Assembly: GCA_040880285.1 (NCBI GenBank)
Contig: JBBDIT010000034.1
Span: 1 to 28,970 of the forward strand
Direction of reading: 5' to 3'
Source of the DNA: JANQJA01 sp040880285
Lineage (GTDB): Bacteria; Pseudomonadota; Gammaproteobacteria; Pseudomonadales; Azotimanducaceae
DNA length: 28,970 bases
The position numbers and the translations under genes were made by a program. Under the pieces are notes generated by a model. That model was not told the origin of the DNA and searched no databases. It saw nothing but the letters and a program-made list of their open reading frames with translations. Below are positions 8,238 through 16,221 of the stretch, one piece after another; position 1 is the stretch's first letter; every line of letters begins with the position of its first letter.

Positions 8238-8910
8238 GGTTAATACCCAGCAGCATCAGGGCAGCCGAAGCCGCATTTTGTTCTGCGACTCGTCGACTAC
8301 CACCTTTGCCCCGAACCGGCGTCGGCAATAATTCAGAACGACACTCTACGACGAATGTCTGGTCGTGGGATTTTCCCGAGACATCGATCACCACGTATTC
8401 AGGCAACTCTGCCTGGCGCGCCTGAAGGAACTCCTGCAGTCTGGTCTTTGAGTCCTTCTGGGATTTCTCCAGCGACAAGGACATAAGACGCTCATCAAAC
8501 AACGACAAGATACGGTCCTTGACAGTCTCCAGATTAGAATCAATGTAGATAGCGCCGATCAGCGCCTCGAAAGTATCAGATAAAATGGAATCACGTTCAT
8601 ATCCGCCACTTTTGAGTTCACCGGATCCCATAATGAGATAATTGCCAAGGTCCATCTCCCTGGCCACATCCGCCAATGTCTGGCGTCTTACGAGTCGCGC
8701 ACGCAGTCGACTGAGCTGGCCTTCACTGGCCGTCTTGAAGCGAGAATAGAGAGCCTCGGCGATGATAAAACCGAGAATGGCATCGCCGAGGAATTCGAGG
8801 CGTTCATTGTTGTTTGAACTGTGGCTGCGGTGGGTTAAGGCACGGCTGAGTAATGCCGCATCGCTAAATGAGTACCCAAGTAATTCCTGTAATTTATCGG
8901 TTGATGTCAC
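8218..8910 (-). CDS. rnc: Ribonuclease III
   Basis: RNase III cuts double-stranded RNA, including rRNA precursors and structured mRNA. The 230-aa protein has the signature NERLEFLGDAIL (35-46), the second acidic site DTFEALIGAIY with Asp112 and Glu115, and a C-terminal dsRNA-binding domain (about 154-225) ending with AEQNAASAALMLL. The length is typical (E. coli 226 aa). Start is GTG. The gene sits between the DUF4845 gene (gap 9 nt) and era (overlap), the conserved lepB-rnc-era order. Confidence 0.97.
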   Translation of the reverse strand: MTSTDKLQELLGYSFSDAALLSRALTHRSHSSNNNERLEFLGDAILGFIIAEALYSRFKTASEGQLSRLRARLVRRQTLADVAREMDLGNYLIMGSGELKSGGYERDSILSDTFEALIGAIYIDSNLETVKDRILSLFDERLMSLSLEKSQKDSKTRLQEFLQARQAELPEYVVIDVSGKSHDQTFVVECRSELLPTPVRGKGGSRRVAEQNAASAALMLLGINHDPDHA

Positions 8911-8919
8911 TCTTGCCCG

Positions 8920-9294
8920 TCAATCTCGAAGTTCCACTTCTTTGTGGAAAGATGCGACCATATCCACATTGTAGGCAAACGGCATTCGAACCTCGTAATC
9001 GAGAACGATCTGGGCGCCACTCCTGTCACGTTTAATCACGATATTTTCCTTGAGATCAAAATCACGAATATTGTTGAGATTGAATCTCTTCGCCACCATA
9101 CTCATGATTTCATCATTCTTCTTCTGGGCCATACCCGGCTCGGCTGCAATGCCATCCAGCACCCCTGCCATGGTATTGTGTTCCATGTAGATCGGAACCA
9201 ACTTCAAACCCAACGTGAGTGCACCACCGAATACCAGGATCAACAGTAACCACCCGGTAAAACCCAATCCTTCCTGTCGATTGCCGAATCTCAT
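8920..9294 (-). CDS. DUF4845 family single-pass membrane protein
   Basis: The 124-aa product starts MRFGNRQEGLGFTGWLLL. One N-terminal membrane helix (about 11-33, WLLLILVFGGALTLGLKLVP) is followed by a soluble tail, probably periplasmic. Small proteins of this type (DUF4845) are known between lepB and rnc in Pseudomonas and other gammaproteobacteria; their function is not established. The open frame runs to 9384, but this would extend into lepB. ATG 9294 has GGAGA 7 nt upstream and lies 19 nt after the lepB stop. Position suggests a link to secretion or signal peptide processing, which is inference only. Confidence 0.85.
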   Translation of the reverse strand: MRFGNRQEGLGFTGWLLLILVFGGALTLGLKLVPIYMEHNTMAGVLDGIAAEPGMAQKKNDEIMSMVAKRFNLNNIRDFDLKENIVIKRDRSGAQIVLDYEVRMPFAYNVDMVASFHKEVELRD

Positions 9295-9313
9295 AGCTAT
9301 TTCTCCGTGTCGT

Positions 9314-10114
9314 TTACTGAATCCACCCGTTACGGGAAAATCCCGGCAAGCCAGGACCCGGCTCCCAATGCATCCAGATCGCAAAGGCCTTTCCTACTAT
9401 AGCGTCCTTCGAAACCAACCCCCAATACCGACTGTCGCTACTCTGATCGCGGTTATCTCCCATCATGAAGTAGTATCCCTCGGGGATTCGCCATTCTTGT
9501 GCTGGAGGTCCCGGCCGCGTATTCGTTTGTATCAGGTGCGGAATCCCTCCGACAGTCTCCTCGTACAACAAGATGCGGGGATTATTCGGGGGAATCCGTG
9601 CCTTGAATTCCTTTTTTTGCTCTATTCCATTGATATAGAGCACCTTGTTTTCATATCTTACCCTGTCACCGGGAATTCCGATAACCCGCTTGATGAAGTA
9701 TTCATCCTCGTGGGGCGGTATAAACACCATCACCTCTCCGTTTTTAGGCTCATCGACATCCAGTATCTTGGTACCGGTTACTGGCAGGCGCAGACCATAG
9801 GCAAATTTGTTTACGACAATAAAGTCACCAATTTGCAAAGTCGGAATCATTGACCCGGTTGGAATCTGAAACGGTTCTGCCAGGAACGATCGCAACAAAA
9901 GCACGATTAAAAGTACTGGAAAGAATGAAATAGAGTACTCAATTATCGCGGGTTCTCGTAACAACACCTTGGCATTATCATTATCGTCAACATCTTCATT
10001 GAGCAATTCCGCCCTACGACGACGCTTTGGCCTCAGAAGTAAAATTTCAACGAGCCAAACAAGACCGGTAAAACCGGTTGCCAGCACAAGGATTAAGGGG
10101 AAGTTGATACTCAC
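9314..10114 (-). CDS. lepB: Signal peptidase I
   Basis: LepB cleaves signal peptides from exported proteins in the inner membrane. The 266-aa protein has two N-terminal membrane helices (about 4-27 and 60-78) separated by a basic-acidic cytoplasmic loop RPKRRRR...DVDDNDN. The nucleophile is Ser88 in PTGSMIPTL and the general base is Lys142 in FIKRVIGIPGD. A later box GDNRDQSSDSRYWG is the conserved signature near the C-terminus. Start is GTG, with AAGG 9 nt upstream. It lies 16 nt after lepA, the classical lepA-lepB pair. Confidence 0.97.
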   Translation of the reverse strand: MSINFPLILVLATGFTGLVWLVEILLLRPKRRRRAELLNEDVDDNDNAKVLLREPAIIEYSISFFPVLLIVLLLRSFLAEPFQIPTGSMIPTLQIGDFIVVNKFAYGLRLPVTGTKILDVDEPKNGEVMVFIPPHEDEYFIKRVIGIPGDRVRYENKVLYINGIEQKKEFKARIPPNNPRILLYEETVGGIPHLIQTNTRPGPPAQEWRIPEGYYFMMGDNRDQSSDSRYWGLVSKDAIVGKAFAIWMHWEPGPGLPGFSRNGWIQ

Positions 10115-10130
10115 AGATATTTGCCTTTTG

Positions 10131-11930
10131 TTACCTGTCCACTTTCAGAACAGCAAGAAACGCCTCTTGGGGAATCTCCACGCTACCCAACTGCTTCATA
10201 CGTCGCTTACCCGCTTTTTGTTTCTCCAGTAGCTTTTTCTTTCGGGTAATGTCACCGCCGTAACATTTTGCAGTGACATTTTTCCTGAGTGCCTTGACTG
10301 TTTGCCTTGCAATGATCTGGCCGCCAATCGCTGCCTGGATCGCCACATCAAACATTTGCCTGGGAATCAACTCTTTCATCTTCTTTGTCAGCAAATGCCC
10401 CTTGCCCCTGGCATCATCCCGATGCACGATGATCGCCAGCGCATCAACCCGGTCACCATTGATCAACACATCCAGACGCACAAGATTTGCATTCTCAAAG
10501 CGGTCGAAACTGTAGTCCAACGAGGCGTAGCCCCGGCTTACCGATTTTAACCGATCGAAGAAGTCCAGTACGACTTCCGCAAGTGGTATGTCATAAGTCA
10601 GCGATACCTGCTTGCCGACAAACTGCATATCCTTTTGTGCACCCCGACGCTCGACGCAAAGACTGATAACGGCACCGAGATGCTCAGAAGGTACAAGTAT
10701 ATTGACCCGCGCAATCGGCTCATGCATTTGTTCGACCTGGGATGGATCGGGCAACTGCGACGGGTTATCAACTTTTAACAAATCGCCACGTTTGGTCAGG
10801 ACCTCGTAGACGACCGTGGGTGCAGATGTTATCAGGTCGAGATCATACTCGCGTTCAAGGCGCTCCTGCACGATTTCCATATGCAGCATGCCGAGAAAAC
10901 CGCAGCGGAACCCGTTTCCAAGCGCATCCGAACTCTCCGGCTCGTAGACTAACGAGGCATCGTTGAGCGTCAGCTTGCCGAGCGCATCACGAAAGTCTTC
11001 AAAATCATCCGCGTTGACGGTAAACATCCCGGCGAATACCTGTGGCTTGACCTTCTCAAATCCAGGCAAGGCAGGAACATCGGGTGTACTGGCAAGTGTA
11101 ATGGTGTCTCCCACCGGCGCACCCTTCACATCCTTGATGCCGGCAACAATAAAGCCGACTTCACCAGACCGTAAAACCCCGGTCTGCTTGCGTAAAGGCG
11201 TGAAAATACCGATCTGGTCAATCTGGTGTGTCTTGCCGAGAGACTTCAGGATGATTTTATCCTTCTCGTTAAACTTTCCCTGGGTTACCCGGACCAGTGA
11301 TACGACACCGAGGTAATTATCGAACCAGGAATCAATAATCAGCGCCTGGGGATCCTCGCCACGTTTGTCGGCTGGCGGCGGAATGACACGAATGAGCATC
11401 TCCAACAGTTCCCTGATACCGTCGCCACGTTTTGCACTCACTTTTACGGCGTTGCTCGCGTCAATACCGATGATTTCTTCGATCTCCTGGCACACGCGAT
11501 CCGGGTCAGCCTGCGGTAAGTCAATTTTGTTTAACACCGGCAGTACCTCGAGGCCTTCTTCAATTGCGGTATAGCAGTTCGCCACAGACTGGGCTTCAAC
11601 ACCCTGGGCGGCATCGACAACCAGAAGTGCACCTTCACAGGCCGCAAGGGATCTCGATACTTCATAGGAGAAGTCCACATGGCCCGGCGTATCAATAAAA
11701 TTCAACAGATAGGTGTGGCCATCTTCGGATTCATAGTGGAGCGTCACGCTCTGGGCTTTGATAGTAATACCGCGCTCACGCTCGATGTCCATGGAATCCA
11801 GCACCTGCTCAGCCATTTCTCGTTCGGACAGACCACCACATAGCTGAATCAAACGATCCGCCAGCGTGGATTTGCCATGATCGATATGCGCGATAATGGA
11901 AAAGTTTCGAATGTACTGTGGATCAACCAA
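10131..11930 (-). CDS. lepA: Elongation factor 4 (LepA GTPase)
   Basis: LepA is a ribosome-associated translational GTPase related to EF-G. After the start come the G1 motif AHIDHGKST, the RGITIKAQ switch, G3 DTPGHVDFSYEV and G4 NKIDLP. The EF-G-like domains III and V follow, and the LepA-specific C-terminal domain contains KNVTAKCYGGDITRKKKLL. The open frame reaches 12011 (TTG), which would add 27 arginine/proline-rich residues not expected in LepA. The TTG at 11930 gives about 599 aa, the normal family length, beginning MVDPQYIRNFSIIAH. No start has a good ribosome-binding site, so the exact start is uncertain. It lies between mucD and lepB on one strand. Confidence 0.95.
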   Translation of the reverse strand: MVDPQYIRNFSIIAHIDHGKSTLADRLIQLCGGLSEREMAEQVLDSMDIERERGITIKAQSVTLHYESEDGHTYLLNFIDTPGHVDFSYEVSRSLAACEGALLVVDAAQGVEAQSVANCYTAIEEGLEVLPVLNKIDLPQADPDRVCQEIEEIIGIDASNAVKVSAKRGDGIRELLEMLIRVIPPPADKRGEDPQALIIDSWFDNYLGVVSLVRVTQGKFNEKDKIILKSLGKTHQIDQIGIFTPLRKQTGVLRSGEVGFIVAGIKDVKGAPVGDTITLASTPDVPALPGFEKVKPQVFAGMFTVNADDFEDFRDALGKLTLNDASLVYEPESSDALGNGFRCGFLGMLHMEIVQERLEREYDLDLITSAPTVVYEVLTKRGDLLKVDNPSQLPDPSQVEQMHEPIARVNILVPSEHLGAVISLCVERRGAQKDMQFVGKQVSLTYDIPLAEVVLDFFDRLKSVSRGYASLDYSFDRFENANLVRLDVLINGDRVDALAIIVHRDDARGKGHLLTKKMKELIPRQMFDVAIQAAIGGQIIARQTVKALRKNVTAKCYGGDITRKKKLLEKQKAGKRRMKQLGSVEIPQEAFLAVLKVDR

Positions 11931-12062
11931 GGGGGTTGCTCTTCTCAATGGACGTTCGGGCCGGGAATGTGGCCGATCAGGCAGGGACTCCCTGCCCCGG
12001 AAAGCCGGCAAGTCTACCGAATTCCCGGGATTAGCGCCATGTGAAGTGCTATTCGGTTGCCG

Positions 12063-13445
12063 CTATTCAGGGATCTTGATGGCCACATAATCGGGGGTCC
12101 CACCACGTACGATGCGCATCGGTACTGACACGTTGACCGGCAAATCCTTAACTGCCCGCGCAAATACGTCTTTTGAGTCGATCCATTCATTATTCAGGCT
12201 GGTAATGACATCACCTGCCCTGATACCCGCGGCCTGTGCAGGTCCGCCGGAAACGCTGACAACCAGGACGCCCCTTTCAACCCCGAGCCGTTCCTTTTCG
12301 TCACTCCGCAACTCCCGGATCTCGAGTCCAATACGGTTGTCCGGCACGGCACGTCCACCAGACTGGCCAGATGCGACCCGGCTGGCTTCTTCCAACTGAC
12401 CAATCATCACATTCCTGGTCACGCGCTCTCCTTGCCGGATCAGCACCACTTCGACCTCGGAATCCGGTTTGGTACGCCCCACGACGTGGGGCAATTCTGA
12501 CGACAGGTCAATCGCTCTGCCTGCGAACTTAACGATGATGTCCCCTTCACGAATATCTGCTGCTTCTGCCGGGCTGTCGGCGAAGACCTGGGTCACCAGT
12601 GCGCCTGCGGCGCGCTCCATCTTGAACGCCTCCGCCAGATCCCGGTCTACCCGCCTGATAAGGACACCCAGCCAACCCCGGGATACCTGCCCGTGTTCCT
12701 TTAGCTGTGCCACAACTTCCATGGCGACATCAATCGGAATCGCGAAGGACAAGCCCATAAATCCGCCGGAGCGAGTGAAGATCTGGGAGTTGATGCCCAC
12801 GACCTTGCCGTCAAGATCAAACAATGGGCCACCTGAGTTGCCAGGATTAATGGCCACATCCGTTTGTATAAACGGTACGTAGTTGCCATTCGGGTCGGGC
12901 AGACTTCGACCCTTGGCACTGACAATTCCGGCCGTCACGGAATGTTCAAATCCGAACGGTGACCCGATGGCAACCACCCACTCACCAACCTCCAGCTTAT
13001 CCGAACTGCCAAGCTTCACCGTCGGCAGGTCCGAGGCTTCAATTTTCAGTAGTGCCAGGTCAGACAATTCATCTGCACCGATGAGTTCTGCCTCACGTTC
13101 TCGCCGATCACTCAAGGCCACGACGATTTCATCAGCATTCATCACAACGTGATAATTGGTCAAAATATAGCCGTCCCCGGAAATAATGAATCCGGATCCT
13201 GCTGAAGGTCGCGGCGATTGCCTCGGCATCTCTTCAAAGAATCGCCTGAAAAATTCCGGCATCTCCCGATTATCAAATTGATCAAATCGATGCTGCGGAG
13301 TCTCCCGGGTGGCAGTAATGTTAACGACGGCAGGCGCGGCACTCTTTACCAATCTGGTAAATTCGGGAAGTGAAGTTGCCGCTGATGCGTAGACTGCAAA
13401 AGTCGCGAGCAACAAAGCGCCCAGTTGAATCATTTTCTTACGCAT
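12063..13445 (-). CDS. mucD: Periplasmic serine protease, MucD/DegQ (Do) type
   Basis: This 460-aa protein is a trypsin-like HtrA-family protease and chaperone for damaged envelope proteins. A signal peptide (about 1-22, hydrophobic core LGALLLATFAVYASA) directs it to the periplasm. The catalytic triad is His99 (TNYHVV), Asp129 (LSDLALLKIE) and Ser204 (NPGNSGGPL). Two PDZ domains follow at about 250-345 and 365-455, typical of DegP/DegQ/MucD rather than the single-PDZ, membrane-anchored DegS. ATG 13445 has GAGG 9 nt upstream and overlaps the rseC stop by 8 nt. Its place at the end of the rpoE operon is that of mucD in Pseudomonas, where MucD limits sigma-E (AlgU) activity; the same role is inferred here. 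Confidence 0.94.
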   Translation of the reverse strand: MRKKMIQLGALLLATFAVYASAATSLPEFTRLVKSAAPAVVNITATRETPQHRFDQFDNREMPEFFRRFFEEMPRQSPRPSAGSGFIISGDGYILTNYHVVMNADEIVVALSDRREREAELIGADELSDLALLKIEASDLPTVKLGSSDKLEVGEWVVAIGSPFGFEHSVTAGIVSAKGRSLPDPNGNYVPFIQTDVAINPGNSGGPLFDLDGKVVGINSQIFTRSGGFMGLSFAIPIDVAMEVVAQLKEHGQVSRGWLGVLIRRVDRDLAEAFKMERAAGALVTQVFADSPAEAADIREGDIIVKFAGRAIDLSSELPHVVGRTKPDSEVEVVLIRQGERVTRNVMIGQLEEASRVASGQSGGRAVPDNRIGLEIRELRSDEKERLGVERGVLVVSVSGGPAQAAGIRAGDVITSLNNEWIDSKDVFARAVKDLPVNVSVPMRIVRGGTPDYVAIKIPE

Positions 13446-13854
13446 TGGATTGTGCCTCTAAAATTTGTATTTGATCCAGGGATTGCCCGCGGCAGATCAA
13501 TATACCGAAGAGAAGTCCGGCCACGGCACCTGCAAATGTTGCCACATCGCTAACGCTGGCGTAATGCACAACCATGGCGCCAACAATAAAACCTGCCAAT
13601 GGAAAACCCAACGAGTTCGCCAGGATCCGGCAGTAACTGCGACCTGATACAATAAGTCTCGGACGAGTCTCCCAGACACCAGCGAGAAGCACTTCCTTCG
13701 ACTTACTACAGGGATTGTGACAACTTGTGCATCCTGTCACAGGAAACCGGATCAGCGTGCCTTGCGTGCCTTTTGCTACTACCTCACCGACAATGTTGAT
13801 CACAAGGAACTCTCTGATAGGTACATCTTCGCAAATACATCTTCGCAAATACAT
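13438..13854 (-). CDS. rseC: RseC/MucC family inner-membrane regulator of sigma-E
   Basis: The 138-aa frame has an N-terminal Cys cluster GCTSCHNPC (41-49) and two membrane helices (about 76-98 and 103-122), the layout of RseC/MucC proteins. RseC in E. coli is linked to SoxR reduction and mildly modulates sigma-E; the exact function is unclear. Start is uncertain. ATG 13854 lies within a 14-bp tandem duplication and gives an unusual MYLRRCICEDV leader. A GTG at 13803, with AGAGAG 6 nt upstream, would give a start closer to other RseC proteins and about 121 aa. The end overlaps mucD by 8 nt. Confidence 0.88.
   Translation of the reverse strand: MYLRRCICEDVPIREFLVINIVGEVVAKGTQGTLIRFPVTGCTSCHNPCSKSKEVLLAGVWETRPRLIVSGRSYCRILANSLGFPLAGFIVGAMVVHYASVSDVATFAGAVAGLLFGILICRGQSLDQIQILEAQSNA
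13827..13854. repeat. 14-bp tandem duplication at the 5' end of rseC
   Basis: The 14-mer cttcgcaaatacat occurs twice without interruption (13827-13840 and 13841-13854). A degenerate third copy follows to the right (ccacgcaaaaac). The duplication covers the first codons of the longest rseC frame, which is a reason to doubt that start. A 14-bp unit shifts frame, so gain or loss of a copy would disconnect the upstream ATG from the gene. Confidence 0.85.
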
Positions 13855-13880
13855 CCACGCAAAAACTTCAATGAATACGG

Positions 13881-14825
13881 CTAATAAATTACCGGTTCGA
13901 CCGATGCCGCAACCTTCTTGGCAGTATCAACCGGAACTTCACCAACAACTGTAATCTGACCAGCCGAGCCTTCAAGCCGTCTGGTCAGGACAACTGTTCC
14001 ACCCATGTGGGTAACCGCTTCGTCTATCTGGGAGTTGTTACTTCGTTCAATAAAGACAGAAATCGTTGCGATCCCGTCTGAGAAAAGTATGCGGTTGGGT
14101 CCACGTGTGGTGATCTGGCGAAAACCACTTGGCAACCAGGATACGCGCCACTCAGGGCGAGCAATAATCTCAGGCGCTTCCGGCTCCATGGCCGTAAGAT
14201 TGTGTTCAATGAAGTCGTCCAGGTTGCCAGCCAGGTTCGCTGGCTCAATCGGCTCTCCTATATCAACCTGGGCGAAACGAAAAACTTCGAGGATCCTGCC
14301 GCGACTAACGAGGTGAGACTGCAGCAAGAGCCCGGTATCTTTATCGAGCCATAAACGATAGCCATAGCGATCATCGTGCCGTGGAGAGATGCTCAACTTG
14401 ATCGCTTGATGATCCGCAATGCGATCCTCCCCTTGCAATGAAAAGTCATAAAATGCCTGGTAGTTGGACAGGTTTTCATTGAACGCATGGGTAAAAGGAC
14501 CAAGTGGTACGTCATGCTCAAGATCGATATGGTCAGTTTTCTCATGGCGACAGATGATCTCGTCGCCTTCCCGTAAGACTTCCCGCTGCTCACCATTTAG
14601 CTGAACCAGACGTTCAACCTCGACACCATCTTTAAATTGATGCACGACCCTGACCGTGTCGAACCTGTGCCCGCGCATGTAAGTGAATACACCTTCATAG
14701 CTCTCTTCCTTGAGCGCGGTTCTCATCTTCTCCAGCCAAACTGTGATGCTTTCGTCGCCAGCTTGTCCTGCAAATAACAATGACGGCGAAGCGAGAAGAA
14801 TCAACAAAGGAATGAGTATACGCAA
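13881..14825 (-). CDS. rseB: Periplasmic sigma-E regulator RseB/MucB
   Basis: RseB binds the periplasmic part of the anti-sigma factor RseA and shields it from DegS cleavage; it also senses lipoproteins or LPS. The 314-aa protein has a clear signal peptide (MRILIPLLILLASPSLLFA, 1-19), an N-terminal lipid-sensing LolA-like domain (about 25-200) with YEGVFTYMRG, and a smaller C-terminal domain (about 215-314). Length agrees with the family. Start is TTG; a GGGAAG ribosome-binding site overlaps the rseA stop codon, so the two genes are probably translationally coupled. A sigma-E-like promoter motif on the opposite strand lies in its 3' part. Confidence 0.94.
   Translation of the reverse strand: MRILIPLLILLASPSLLFAGQAGDESITVWLEKMRTALKEESYEGVFTYMRGHRFDTVRVVHQFKDGVEVERLVQLNGEQREVLREGDEIICRHEKTDHIDLEHDVPLGPFTHAFNENLSNYQAFYDFSLQGEDRIADHQAIKLSISPRHDDRYGYRLWLDKDTGLLLQSHLVSRGRILEVFRFAQVDIGEPIEPANLAGNLDDFIEHNLTAMEPEAPEIIARPEWRVSWLPSGFRQITTRGPNRILFSDGIATISVFIERSNNSQIDEAVTHMGGTVVLTRRLEGSAGQITVVGEVPVDTAKKVAASVEPVIY
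13934..13959 (+). promoter_or_regulatory. Possible sigma-E promoter antisense to rseB
   Basis: On the plus strand GGAACTT (13933-13939) is followed after 15 nt by TCTGA (13955-13959). Both halves match the known sigma-E/AlgU consensus, although the usual spacer is 16-17 nt. A transcript would start near 13966 and run antisense to rseB and then rseA. It lies inside a coding region, so chance and codon constraint remain possible explanations. Confidence 0.3.
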
Positions 14826-14828
14826 CGA

Positions 14829-15273
14829 TTACTTCCCTTCGGATTGATTAAACAAAACTGTTCTGACGTTCGGATTCATCCTTGCCATTCGATCATGTTC
14901 ATTAAGATAAGCACGCAATTGGCGCTGCCTTTCATCATCCAGTTCCCGGAGCTCACCGGAATCGAAAGTTGCACTCATGAATTCCTGTTGATCCGGTCCT
15001 GCCACGACGGGCTCAGNNNNNNNNNNNNNNNNNNNNNNNNNNNNNNNNNNNNNNNNNNNNNNNNNNNNNNNNNNNNNNNNNNNNNNNNNNNNNNNNNNNN
15101 NNNNNNNNNNNNNNNNTTTCACCGCGAACGATGGCCCTGACCTGCTGGAAATTGATCCAACTCGGACGCAGTCCATCATCGGATTCCAATTGGCGCAGCA
15201 GGCGATGAACTTCGATTTCACTCGCCTCATTATCAATGAGCGCGGATAGAGATTCTCTCAGGTTATCAGTCAC
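14829..15273 (-). CDS. rseA: Anti-sigma-E factor RseA/MucA, interrupted by assembly gap
   Basis: RseA/MucA is a single-pass membrane protein whose cytoplasmic N-terminus holds sigma-E inactive and whose periplasmic end binds RseB. The N-terminal 52 residues (MTDNLRESLSALIDNEASE...) match the RseA N-terminal domain. After the 100-N run the last 61 residues include LRAYLNEHDRMARMN, resembling the RseB-binding C-terminal segment. The central linker and membrane helix are missing in the gap. The two parts lie in different frames if the gap were really 100 nt, so the run is a placeholder. MucA proteins of about 190-200 aa suggest a larger true gap. Start is GTG with AGGGA about 9 nt upstream. No mutation should be inferred. 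Confidence 0.88.
15017..15116. other. Assembly gap (100 N) inside rseA
   Basis: Exactly 100 undetermined bases. The round length and the frame mismatch of the flanking rseA parts indicate a scaffold placeholder of unknown true size. About 80 codons of rseA seem to be missing. Confidence 0.98.
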
Positions 15274-15363
15274 TCTTACTGGTCCCTCATAGATTGTTAT
15301 ATTTTATTGTCATTTTTGAAATAACGGGTCTGATGTTTTCATATACCATAACACTCCTGCAAT

Positions 15364-15945
15364 TCATCCTTGTTCAATCGATGCAATCTTCTTCTCAATT
15401 GCCTCACGTGCCCGAAAGATTCGCGATCTCACGGTTCCAACCGGACACTCCATCACTTCTGCAATATCCTCGTAACTAAGACCTTCAAATTCCCGCAAAG
15501 TTACCGCTACCTTCAATTCCTCCGGTAAATCATCGATCGCCTTGTAGACCACCGCTTCGAGTTGATCTGTGGCCAGCGCATTCTCGGGATTCTCAATATC
15601 CCTTAGGACCGCAGAATTGTCCTGAAATTCACCTTCACTGATATCCACATCCGTATCCGGCGGGCGCCTTGACTTGGATACCAGGTGATTTTTGGCTGTA
15701 TTGATCGCAATACGGTATAACCAGGTATAAAAAGCACTGTCGCCCCGAAATCTCGGCAATGCCCTGTAAGCCTTTATAAAGGCCTCCTGCGTGACATCCA
15801 CTACCTCATCCTGGTCACGCAGGTATCGACTGACAAGCCCCACGATTTTGTGCTGGTACTTGAGCACCAGGATATCAAAGGCTCGCTTGTCGCCACGCTT
15901 GACGCGCTCAACCAGCTGGCGATCTGTCTCTTTCTGAGGGTTCAA
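15364..15945 (-). CDS. rpoE: RNA polymerase sigma-E factor (RpoE/AlgU)
   Basis: This is an ECF sigma factor that directs RNA polymerase to envelope-stress genes. Region 2 (about 20-85) has the GDKRAFDILVLKYQHKIV stretch and AFYTWLYRIAINTAKNHL, nearly as in Pseudomonas AlgU. Region 4 (about 130-185) has LREFEGLSYEDIAEVM and GTVRSRIFRAREAI, the -35-binding helix-turn-helix. The longest frame starts at GTG 15960, but the TTG at 15945 has AGGAG 5 nt upstream (15951-15955) and gives MNPQKETDRQLVERV, which lines up with the AlgU N-terminus. Product about 193 aa. The gene heads rpoE-rseA-rseB-rseC-mucD. A sigma-E-type promoter and an extended -10 sigma-70 promoter lie upstream. Confidence 0.96.
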   Translation of the reverse strand: MNPQKETDRQLVERVKRGDKRAFDILVLKYQHKIVGLVSRYLRDQDEVVDVTQEAFIKAYRALPRFRGDSAFYTWLYRIAINTAKNHLVSKSRRPPDTDVDISEGEFQDNSAVLRDIENPENALATDQLEAVVYKAIDDLPEELKVAVTLREFEGLSYEDIAEVMECPVGTVRSRIFRAREAIEKKIASIEQG

Positions 15946-16027
15946 CGGCACTCCTGTCACTGCATTTCCATCCGCATCCTGTCTTCACTCCCGACCGGAC
16001 GCACGTGCCGGGTACTCTCAGTGCTCC

Positions 16028-16055
16028 CATAGACCCTTTAAGGCACCATAAGTTC
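16028..16055 (-). promoter_or_regulatory. Sigma-E-dependent promoter of rpoE (autoregulation)
   Basis: On the minus strand GAACTT (16055-16050) is followed after exactly 16 nt by TCTATG (16033-16028). The -35 matches the sigma-E/AlgU consensus fully; the -10 matches TCT of TCTGA. It lies about 83 bp upstream of the rpoE start. Autoregulation from such a promoter is known for rpoE/algU in E. coli and Pseudomonas. Confidence 0.7.
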
Positions 16056-16084
16056 GCGCCACAGCACACCTGACCGGGCCCTCA

Positions 16085-16093
16085 ATCATACCA
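16085..16093 (-). promoter_or_regulatory. Extended -10 sigma-70 promoter upstream of rpoE
   Basis: The minus strand reads TGGTATGAT: a TGn extension followed by TATGAT, one base off the TATAAT consensus. No strong -35 is visible, which is usual for extended -10 promoters. It lies upstream of the sigma-E promoter and would give basal expression, like P1 of E. coli rpoE. Assignment is by motif only. Confidence 0.45.
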
Positions 16094-16221
16094 GTTGCAA
16101 CCGACAAACGAACAAGTGGCTTGACGTCAATCAAGGGAAAGGCAACGAAATCTGGTTCAAAATTGGTTTAGTCACGGGATTTTTTGTAATCTTGGCAGCC
16201 TTCCCACGGGATAACTCAACC

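Noticed and set aside
8917..8940. GGAACTT upstream of rnc as a sigma-E promoter
   Set aside because: The -35 half matches on the minus strand, but no TCTGA or TCAAA-like -10 lies 15-17 nt downstream.
9215..9853. Plus-strand ORF of 212 aa over the DUF4845 gene and lepB
   Set aside because: Opposite strand of well-supported genes; no recognisable motifs.
12012..12062. Possible leader or upstream peptide before lepA
   Set aside because: The TTG at 12011 extends lepA by 27 low-complexity residues absent from the family; no ribosome-binding site supports it.
16121..16130. Palindrome ttgacgtcaa between rpoE and nadB
   Set aside because: A perfect 10-bp palindrome, but short and single; I could not tie it to a regulator or to a clear nadB promoter.
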